This document shows positions 46,720 through 58,700 of a stretch of 64,000 nt of DNA, piece after piece. Source of the stretch: Corbicula japonica (Eukaryota > Mollusca > Bivalvia > Venerida > Cyrenidae); assembly GCA_038501625.1 (NCBI GenBank), contig JAZAYU010000086.1, positions 2,554,924-2,618,923 of the forward strand, given 5' to 3'. How positions within the stretch are numbered: the first letter of the stretch is position 1; each line of letters starts with the position of its first letter. Under the pieces are notes generated by a model. That model was not told the origin of the DNA and did not search any database. It saw only the letters and a list, made by a program, of their open reading frames with translations. A program made the translations under genes and the position numbers.

Positions 46720-49700
46720 CTGAAAAAGAAAGATAATAATAAAATCCTTATAAAAGGATAAATGTGAAATTTGTCTGCTGTGTGGGCTAAGCACTTTAGT
46801 TAAATGCAACAAACAACTATCCAAATGTTAAATTTTTGAATAAAAAGTCAGCGCACTATTACAAAATAAGCCAGTTCTCATAAATATATAACTGATACTA
46901 GATAAAACTTGATCATCAGCCGGAATGGCTTTAGTGTCTCAAAACTGGAACTTTTATTGACTGAAATTTTAGCTAGCAGTTGTCCTGTGTATGGTTGCTT
47001 CAGGGCTTTTTTCCTTCTTTTAAGCAGGGCCTTTTATGGGTGCTTTCCCCCATAGAAACTTTCCTAACACTCCTGCAGTTTTCCCAAAAAAGTAACTTAA
47101 CATCAGGTTTTTTCATTCCCCTTCAGTGAAAAATTAACCCTATTTTCACCAAAATAATAGGGCATGTGCCCTTCCCCAAGCATTGAAAAATAAAGCCCTC
47201 TGCTTAGCATGACATAAACCTTGTCTTCATGCCCATTTACAGAAGTCCCGAAAGTTGCAAGACCGAAGGACCTCTCTGGTAAAATTTTAGACAGTCAGAC
47301 GTGATTGCTAATGTTTTCAGACCGAATGTCAGACGAAACTTTGAACTTCTTGTACTTGCTATTAACCTTTTTAAAATGTTCCGGTCTGACAGAATTTGTT
47401 TCAGTCAGACAGATTTTCATATCTTGTCTGACCAAATGTCTGACACTTTTTTTTCAACTTTCGGGATGTCTAAAACTGTTACATGCAAATACATATTATC
47501 TAAGTTAGAACTATTTTGTTCAATATTTTAACAACAATTAAGTCTTCAGACAAAATTGCTGATATCTTATTTTTGGAAAAGATGTTGCTAAACTAAATAC
47601 ATTCTCATTTCTCAAGTTTCCCCTTACCGTATCCATGAGTATTTTCTTTTGCAGTAAGCTCATCTCCTTTTTCAGTTCCGCTGTAGCGTTTGTTGCCTGA
47701 TGATGATGCGCCTTCTCCAAATCATCAAGACCCTACAAACACAAACCCAATTTTTTAATTAATTAATAATAAATAATTTAGTTACTGTCACAGTGGTAAA
47801 CTTATATTTGGGTGGATTTAATTAGAGAAGATATCCGAGTGAATAGCCAATGAAACCTCAGCATATTATTACCATGTAATATCATAGCAATCTGATTAAA
47901 ATCATATTTGTTAGATCTCACTATAGTGAGATTGATATCATAGCAAATGAGATTTATAAAATGGCTCGAATATATATTGGAGTTAGCAAACAAAATTAAA
48001 CCCAAGCAAATTGTAATTATGTAATATCAAAGCCAAAGAGATTAATAACGTTTGCGAATATTTTATATGCCCATGCAAAACTATTATTTGTGGCTTCTGC
48101 GCAAAATTTGTCCCTGCAAAAACAAATGATACCACAGTAATTTCACTTTGTCAACTTAGTGATATAAATTAGAGTTATTAATAAGTAAGTAAACTAACAT
48201 TTTCTAGTACAAATGATAAATGAGATAACACGTACACTTAAAACAGATTGGATGATCAAACTAGTTTCAACTTTTCCCATATTTATCTTCAAAAAATACT
48301 AATTAACTATGAACAAAGATTCATTATCAATTTCTATTTCAAATATTCAAACAATTATTCCACATGTTAATGACCTTATTATATTTATAAAGTTTAAAAT
48401 ATGGTTTGATAGTTATGTACATTGTTAAACTCTCCAAGATTGTTTAAACTCTCAAAGAAAAATATGTGAGCACAACATTTATAAACAATTTTTTTAGACC
48501 CAGATCACTTGCATAGTTGCACAGTTATACTGGGATCTACACTATTTGTTCTTAAATTAATAAATATCTGTTAACCCTTTCCTCCATATATACGCTTTTT
48601 ATGCGTTTGTGACTTATGTAGATCCTGATCAGACAGCACATTCGTGCAGTCTGATCAGGATCTGCTCTGTTAGCTTTTTGTTCAGTTATAACCAAATAAA
48701 TCAAAGAGCAACAGTGTAGATCCTGATCAGACGACACAGATGTACCGGCTGATCTGGATCTAAACTGTTTGCCCCTGCAATAAAGGTGTATCTATGAAGG
48801 GTTAAACAACTAAACTGACCATTCATAATATATATAGTGCTGGAAAAATAACTCTTAGATCACATTCTGCTTGTGATATACTGTGTTGTGTCCCTTGATT
48901 CATGTAATACGTAGTAACACCAAATGAATCACGTTTGGTCATAGCTAGACTTACAAAACTGTGGTACAAGAGTTCCTTTCGCACTGGATTCAAGTGAGGC
49001 AAGGGAAGCATCACCTGCCTAGTTTCATTGTTCGGTGTTGCAAATGCCCCCTGCTCAAGGCATTGTTTTTGGCCCAAGGCTAAAGCTGGGCAAAGCAGTC
49101 AACCTTACAGAGGTTAGCTGCATTGTCCTTAGAGGACAAAAGATTAAAGTGGTAAAGAGGCCTGCAACTTGCACCTATCTTTACCAATAGACACTGTCAC
49201 CTTTATCTAGATATTCTTTGAAGAGGCAAAATTTTAACTATGAAAAAAAATTAAATATCAAGTTTTTTTATTTAAAATTTAAGTAACTTTGTTTCCAGTT
49301 TATGGGCAAATTGGCATACAACTGTGATTGTTCAGGTAGGTGGTGTTTATACCTTGATGTACTGTGCATGAAGTTGTTTAATGGTCTTCAGTCTCTGGCT
49401 CTGTACTGCTCTAGCCTGCTCAAACAGCTTCTGTTGCTGCTTATACAGTAACTGAAAAATACACATTTACACTTATCTAACACTTTACTCCATATACATG
49501 TATAAAGTTTAATCACATGTAAAAACAGTGTAGATCCAGATCAACTACCACATCCTGAAACAAGATCTACACTGTTTGCTTCTTGGTCAGAAAAACCTTC
49601 TTCGAATGTCACTAGATAAACTTTTTCAATTTTTTCAATTCGTGATCAGACAGCACACATGCGTCTGCTGATCTTGATCTATATTGTCCACACAAAACGG

Positions 49701-52700
49701 TGTCAAAATATATTGGAATTAAAACAAATTTACCGAGTAAATGAACATGCTTCTTTCAGGAGTGTAACTTTACAAGGAACATTTATTAGGGAATTTAAAA
49801 TATCTTTTCAGCCTGATTAGTTTGTAACTATAAATGCAAACTTTTCTACAAGATTTGTATAGAATAACAAAGAATAATAATAAATTACTGTAAGTTTAGC
49901 CTCCTGCTCTTTGGTTTTTTCCAAGTCTGCCTCCCACTGTTGGAAAACAGCGTTCACTTGTTTGTAATACTCATCCTGTAATCTGGTCCTGGAAAAATAG
50001 AGTCATCATAAATGTTATACTCATCCTGTAATCTGGTCCTGGAAAAATAGAGTCATCATAAACGTTATACTCATCCTGTAATCTGGTCCAGGAAAATAGT
50101 GTAATTGCAAATGTAAAACTCATCATGTAATCTGGTCCTGGAGAAAAAAGTGTAATTGCAAATTTTAAACTCATTTTGTAATAAGGTAATTAAGCTTAAC
50201 ACATTCTGTAATGTGTTCCTGAAATACAAAGCACTTGTTATACTCATAATGTAATCTGGTCCAAAAACAATATGAACTTATAGGTAACATGAAAGGGAGA
50301 TGTGCAGGGTCGAGCAGGTGTACTCGGTAAAATCGTAAACAGATCGAAAAAGGTAACACTTACGTGTACTTTTCACTAAACTCTACATTTCAAACCCTCC
50401 AGGAGGAAGTTTTCAGTTAATTTTACCGGACCTGAAAACAATCTGCTGAAGAAATCCCTATACAAAAATACATTCTATATTTCGCGATCATGGGAAAGTC
50501 ACTTGGTCATTCAACAATTAAACAACAACATTTTGAAACAAATGGCGATAGTCGGCAAGGTACACCAAATGCTTATTTTGGTTGAAGTGATCGCGCGACA
50601 ATCCCAAAAACAAAATTCAAAAATAGCTAACCTATGCGCATAGCATAGGATAGGAAACACCATTTATATATCTTTTTTATAAAATATTGGTTTGAAATAT
50701 TTCGGGTGTAAATCAATATTTGAGCTTCAAATGATATTCAACTAATCCTTTTCGCAAATCTGTTTCATTCATCAATCCTGCACATCTCCCTTTAAATTTC
50801 CTGTTAAAATTGGGGAACTACGGGCATACATGCCATATCCCCCGGCAGGGGGAAAAATCCCCCGGAATTTAGAGCCTTCCCCTGGCCCCCCAGCGGGAGA
50901 CGAAAATCCCCCGGAATTAACAAAAGTTAAGAAAAACGGTATAAAAATGCATTTTTGTCGCTCTCATATCAGACATTTGTCTATACGCCAAATACACCGT
51001 TACGTATCTTGGACTCTTAACTGTTGTGTCAAAACGTTCCGAATTCGTCTAATTAGTGTCACTGAGAGGATTATCGATTATTCAGTGAGAATTGACACTT
51101 AACAGGATTGTTTATTGGATAATTGATTGTTTGCATAGGTGTGAATGAAATCACAAGTATACCGTCTGTTTTATGTACAATTAGCGGAGTTGTCAAAGGA
51201 TTGAAGGTTTTTTTATGATGTCCAAACTATGTGTGTATCCGGATAATGGGACACTTTCGGATACAAATTATTCGTCTTTTGACCAACAATTAACGTTTTG
51301 GCACGTTTGCAAATATTTTTTTAATTACAAAGTAGGAAGAAATGACCAGTCAAGCTGATTCTTGCATCCTTGGAATAAAAATATAATAGCCATTGAAGCT
51401 GCAACATTTGATATATTCCAAGGACAGATCCAGATGGACTTCAGTAGTGTTGCTCGAACACAATTTTGGGCAGCAATATTTAATTTTCATGGGGATTTTG
51501 AACAGAAAATAGAAATTATAATGTAAATACACAAAGACTTTTCTAAACAAACCCCCTTAGCATACTTAGAAAGATCCAGACTGACTCCTGGTCTGGTTTG
51601 ACTGCAGAGACCATATGTAGAGCGTTCAAACTCAGCATCTGCAGCAAGTAAATAACATCCAAGTCCATGTTAATTAACTTAAATAATTGTTCTAACTGAT
51701 GTTAGTCTGTGCTATGCACATCAGAGTTTGTCGGACAGTTCATATAGTGTTTATTTTATATAGTTTTATTATGTGCTGACACCCTGTTACAAAAAAACAT
51801 AATAAAAATATTGTTTAAATAAATGAGGATAAATATATTTAAGATTGCATCTTAGTTTAGTTTCTAGTAAATTCCGCTTGTTTAGCTGCGTCAAAAAATC
51901 CCCTGGAATTATATCGGAATCCCCTGGAATTTTGAACCAAATCCCCTGGAATGCTTTTCAGAAATATGGCATGTATGTACGGGATGCCACAGCCAGCAGA
52001 CTATCATGTGTCAACATGCTTTATCAGGCTATGCAAAAACACAACAGACCTATTCCACTTTCGAGGTAATATGAAGTTATACTTGCAGAAATGGACAATT
52101 ACCATATGTATCATAAATATACAGATGTTCAGTACTTTCACAAAACAGCTTTTCACAGAACTATGTTAGGTAAAAAGTAGAAACCTGATTTGTTAATAAA
52201 ACATTGGAAAGCAGATAATACCGTATATTCCCTATTAAACGCCCCCGGGGGCGTTACATTTTGCAAAGGGGGGGCGTTTAATAGAGACCAACTATTGACA
52301 AAATGTAGTTTTCAATAATTGTGTTATTTTTTAATAAATAACCATAGGAAACAATTTTGTCATTTTCCTATAACTTATTTTTAAAAAACTTAACCTGAAA
52401 TGAAATTTTTCACACCGAAATGATGAAATGTATTCATTTGGATTAATGCTGAGAGATTAAAGATTGTCATGTCATTGTAAGTCACTTGTTTACTTTTGAA
52501 AAAAGACTGGGGGGGCGTTTATTAGGGAAGGGGCGTTTAATAGGGAATATACGGTAGTTACTGTTTCAGCATTCAAACAGGTGAAATGCAAGCTATGTAC
52601 CTTTGATTCATCACTTAAGGAAACAGTTAAAGATTTATAGTATCTAGTAGCACAAACCTTTCACTTGTCTGCATTTTCCAGATATCATCAACAGTTTTAC

Positions 52701-55700
52701 TGCTGGCCTTTAAAGTACCCTGTGTCAGCTGTTCCAGTCTCTTCTTTTTGTTCAGCAACGAGTTCTTGATGTAGTCACCTGTAATACAACAAGAGTGACA
52801 AGTGCCACAAAATACGCAAATAGAAAATTTTGGTGAATTTGCCATTTTTTGTATTAATTATGGGCCATAACTCTGAAGTGCCTAAAGCAATTTTGCTGGT
52901 TATAGAACAATTCAACAAAGCCGAGATAACATGCCAGTAAACAATCCCCAAGTTTCATGAAGATCAGAAACAACTAGTTGAGTTATTGATCGGACATCGC
53001 TGTGGAAGTCACCCAGATGCCCTCCCGTCGTCGTGGGTGTTCCCATAAATCAATCGTCATCGATGGGCATATAAATATGCCCTTTTATTTCATAATCTGG
53101 TAACTGACCAATTTAAACATATTAATTTTGAATAATTAGGAAAACTAGATGCCTGTTGACAACCTGTCAAGGCCGTTTCAAATGACCTTTGACCACTAAC
53201 TGTGATGCCTTTTGAGATGGCAACCTGGGGTTTGCATGCAACACTTTGTCTCATTGCCACTATTATTCATGCCAAATATAAACAAGACTGCTTAATGCAT
53301 TTTAAAGTTATGGCAAAACAAATCTTGACGGACACACTAATGCAAGCACACACACTAATGCAAGCACACACAGATGCATGCACATACACCCAACCTCCAA
53401 TGTGACAACTAAGTCAAGCTCACCACACGAATGCTCGGCAACAACATTGAATGTTGAGTGACACAACAGGTTAGACAGCCCAAACCAACCAAATTTTATT
53501 TACCAACAAACAAGTCTGCCTAATTTGTTATTATGATATTTGTTAAAATTTATGAAAATGTTGTTTCTTCATCGATCTTATTTATATAATCACGAAAACC
53601 GAGTAATAAAATTATTTAAAACAAATTAGAATCTTGTTTTATTGAGCAAACTTGACAATAAACATTTGTTATGAACGTCCCGTATGGTACCGAAATAATT
53701 GCACATCATTAGTTTCTTAAACTCAAATGGTATTACGGAAAAGTCAAAGTCGCGATAACTTGAAGTTCGCGATAATTTGAAGTAAATCGTCGGTCCCTTG
53801 GTACTTCGAATTATCGCAATACGACTGTAGTTAAACCCCTCATTAAGACATCCCCCAAATCAAGACCTCCTCAATAATAAAACCACTTTTTAAATTTCCC
53901 ATTTTACAGTTCTGCACTATTCCACCCCTCCCCAAAACAAAAAAAGAAAAAAAGACCAACCCACTATTTAGACCACTTTCTCCCAGTTCCAAAAGTTGTC
54001 TTAATTGTGTGATTTCACTGTACATTTACATTAAATTATAAATTTTAAGTGAAAAACCGAGATAGGGATCATGAAAAGGTACTTACTTCCAAAACACTCC
54101 AACATCTTCTGTATACCCTGGCTGTCAAGAAAGAGATAAAAATAAGATTATTAAAGAGAAATAGTGACTTTCATTTTAGAATCCTCCCTCAAAAAGAGCC
54201 CAATTCAGAAATCTGTTTTTTCAAATTGAGTCAGCTGAAGCACAAGACACATGGCATCCCCCTGTTATAATTTCAAATGCAGATTCATCAGATTCATTTC
54301 ACATCAATTGCAACATCTATGAAACTTTTCCTGCATATGAAAATTATTTTTCCATGGACAGGCAGTCACTGCATTGGCAGTAACTTAATTCTGCATAACA
54401 GTTACATCACTAAAGGCTTTCCCGTTAAGGAACACGACCTTATGATGCTTTGTGAAGCTGAATAACATCTCTAGTGTGAATTTACATGAATTTTGGTTAA
54501 AATCCCAATTTCGCTTATTTTGCGACAAATATTTTTCCCAACTTAAAGATCTTGTGACGCAAACATTTCCCATTTGTAGGGGAAGGGGACCCATTCCCAA
54601 TTGGGAGAAAAAAATGCTGTCACTGTCTTCCATACCCGAAATCATCTGGATCTTCACAAGGCTGTTCCAGAGCTCTCTTCTTACCCTTTGAATTCAGAAC
54701 TAAAGGTGTTTCTTCTGAAACAGAAACAAGAAGCGTCTTAGACAAATGTTGGTATAACCAGTTACTCCACATATACATGTACGCATTTTAATGTTTGTGT
54801 GACCAGTGAAGATTCTGATCATCCAGCACATTTTGCTATCTGATCTTGATCTGCACAAGTTGCATTTTGGTCAGAAATAACCTGATCAATCTAAAATGGA
54901 TGTGTCAGGCTCAGCTGTTCTCCATCTAAACTGTTTGCAAATGCCATAAAAGCCCATACATCTGACCAATCCCATATTTTGCTGCTGACCATTATTTGTT
55001 TACTGTGATAGCCAAAATAAAAATTGTAAGAGACTATTATGCTCTACAACAAAGTACGAAACAAGACAACATGTTTTAGGTTGTCTCAGGCTTTGGGAAA
55101 GTTGCCAGACCATCGGACATGTCCGGCTAAAATCAGACAGGTCCAATAATATTTTTCTGAATTCCAGCACAATTCAGTCCTTTATTTTCTGATAACGACT
55201 GAGTAAGAGCCTATCTGTCTGGCACGAGTACCGGGATTTATCAAGTCCGATCAAGACCAAGACCGAGTTTTCTCCCTTGAATAAAAGAAAATGTCAAATG
55301 AGTTTTGCCGTTTCTTTTTAAGATTCCAATCACATAAAACATAAGTTTATCCAGATTGATGGACTCTGTCTGGAAATCAAAACATTAATAATCTTAACAG
55401 CCATCATCATAATTAGAGTCCTTATCACAAAACATGTCAATAGAGTATGTGGAAAAAGAATTGGATGGTCTTGATTTCACTGGATGTACATCTCATCGAA
55501 ACTATTCTCATCGAAAAGTAACTATAGGCGTCCATTTCTCCATTTTTTTAACAAATTTACGCTGCGGGCGCTTGGACTAGTATTCCTATTGTTTTGCTTT
55601 TCATTTTTCACCAGTTTTTTCTGTTGTTTTTTTTTGCATGGTGTAGCGCCATCGTAATACCGTGAGAACGACATTTTCTTTGTACAATGTCGAAGGTCAC

Positions 55701-58700
55701 ATATTGTAAATTATTATAGAATTTAAGAGAATAAAAATGTTACAGAAACCTTTAAAGGGTGTTGTGTCTTTAATTTAATACGCAAACAAAATTATACATA
55801 TATTTGAAAAAAAAAATTCAGACAAAATTTCTTTCGCTCAGACAAGAGTTGGAAGTTTGTCTGACCGAATGTCAGACAAAGTTTTCAGCAGTTTCGCGAA
55901 GCCTGTTGTCTATTTGTAACCCGGCTACAGTCGAGTTAGTACTGCACTTGTACTATCTCACCATAGAGCTAGCTTTAACGGCGACATGGTAGAGCCCCCC
56001 CCCCCTACATTGGGCACCATTTGTTCTGAAAAATCCACGCCTGAACCAAGGATTGAACCCGGGATCCCTCACATGCCTGTCCGATGCTCGACCACGTCGC
56101 CATTAAAGCAAGCTTTATGGCGAGAAAGTACAAGTGCAGTAATTCTGTCTGACTGAAGCAGGATATGCATAAAAACGATGCCATTTTGATTGCAAAGTAC
56201 CAAAATGTACAAAATTGTCGGAATGTAAACATTATTGGCGGAATATAATGATGAATACAGAAAGAATTGCATTCATATATCCTCATTCACTTCCATCAAA
56301 ACAGCTTCAAACCAAAACAACAAGTTAAATTGGTAGTTTTACCATTATTGTTTTTAAAATAGGAATTTGCGGTTCAAGTTTTTGTTGGACACAAGATCCA
56401 TTACATCAAACCAGCCCAAATCTTACCGAACAAGTCAGACAACTTTCAGGAGGTCTGATGGCTGGGTTGGAGCTAATTCACTAAGACAACTTTTTGTATA
56501 GCCTTTTATTTTAATGACATCCTTTAGGGGCAAGTGTGTAGTTGGTGTAGAACCTGGTTTAATCCCCCAGTGCCAAAATGTTTTGCAACCCACCATTTGA
56601 TTTTCTGTTTTTTTTTAAATTGATTATCGATAAAATGATTGATCTAAATTCCTGTTCTTGGCTAATTGGGGAGGTGTCTTCTTTATCATGTGGCCATTCC
56701 TGACTGCCTATTACACTTTTCATGACACAGATTAATGAGCAGATTTAGTTCGAGTTCAAAAGTGCGATGTTTGTAAGGCTCTACAAGGTAAGAAAATGAC
56801 CCCTAAAGGGGTCGCAGACATTGCAAATGGCGAAAACAGGCTAAAATTTCAAAAATGAAATTTGGGGGAAATACATATTGCCACCTAGATTTTAGTAAAG
56901 AAATGTATTTAGCTAAGGCCATAGAAAATTAATTCCTAGATTCTCATCCTAATTTTGGGAAAAAATGTGGCGGGTGGGCGGATTTTATTTTTTAATTTTT
57001 ATTTTTCATTCTCACTGTGAACGTATCTATATATTGGCAATATATAAGAATTTGTTGTTGTATAAGTGATTACTTTTTTTTAAATAAAGACTAAATTTAT
57101 ATACCGTACTTTATCTAAGTCTTCGGATGGAAAAATATTATTATTTTTCTGGCGGAACGAATATTTAGAGACGAGAATTTTTATCTAAAAAAAGATCGTC
57201 CGAAAATTTAGAAACATGTACATTAATTGACACGTCCGTAATTGTAAGCCCAGAATACGTCAACACATGCCAGACGTTTCTTCCTTTAAAATTTCTGTTT
57301 ATCTTTGTCAAGCAATTAACTCCATAGTTGTTAAATAAACATCCTATTGTTATATAATCAACATTGCCGAAAAAAAAATGTGATGGTTGTCGCAATAGAT
57401 TAGTTGCAAACTGCTAATTCGGCAAAGTGCCGGTACTGCAGATAAAACACAACCTGATCAGAAATAAGCTATAATTATCACAGATACGCTGTCAACAAAC
57501 AATCAGCTGATTAAGAAATGAAATCATCCCAGTTAGTCGACGGTTTGAAATTCTTTAGTACAAGAGCGTCAATCCATTTTCGAGCAGTGCGCACCGTCTC
57601 AAGTTGACGTCGGCGTCTTTGATGTTAAATATGTGACCGATGGTCGGGCGGCCTAGCACGGATGTTGGGTTGTTGGGGGATTAGCTGATGTGCCAGCGCC
57701 AGCCCGGTGGTGTACGGTCACGAGTTTACATGTAAAGTAGCTGGTTAATGCAGCTTAAGTCCATTTTACTAGATAAACAAAGTCCAGTTGTAGGTTTCTT
57801 CTGTTTATTATTGTAGTGATGGAAAGTTCCAAATATTAAAGTAAATGACACAGTTCAATATACTGACATAATTTGACAAACACCAGAATTTTAAAATATT
57901 AAATGTTAAAGATGTTGCTAGTTCTGTTTCTTAACTAAGACTGACCTAAAAGACAATAAAAAGTGACCAAGCCAATTTCTTAAGATTATGATCAAAGGTG
58001 CTACACATGGCTTGGCAGTTTAATTAGTTTAACTAAGCCTAATCTAAATAACTTTGACAACTATAATAAAGATAAAAGTGTCAAACTGAGAATTAAGGGA
58101 ATCTTATCAATATGGCTTGAAGCTGTAAAATTATTTATCTGTAAACTAAATCTTAAAGTAAATGATGCAATTTCTTTGACCGAAAATTCTAAATTAAATA
58201 ATTATTCAAAATGTTAATAAAAGTGTTATTATGTAATCAAAGCATTTTGCCTTTATGATTACCCTGTTACAAATACACAAGCATCGCTGACATTTTAGAT
58301 CAAAACGGTCAATGACCAGGTGTTCAACAGATGTTCATAGCAGTTGTAGACTGGATGATTTTAGTCAATGTACATGTAATTATTCTCGGATATTTTAGGG
58401 GCAAGGTATTCGCATGATTAAATATATATGTCGTTCATATCATTTATCACTCGTAATAAATATTACTTAATCGGACTTAAACATTCTAAATTAAAATGCA
58501 CGGTCAGAAATACACAGTATGTCAATTGTTGCACGGTCAGAAATATACTTCGTTCGTATTAGTCTATGTGTTATTAAAATTTTATTTATATGCGACGATG
58601 CTCCAAATTGAGCCCTGCATATTTCGGGAAGAAGAAGACATGCGAACGTTGAAGTTTTAATAACTTTCTTTTTCATTATAAGAATAAAGAACGTTGTACA

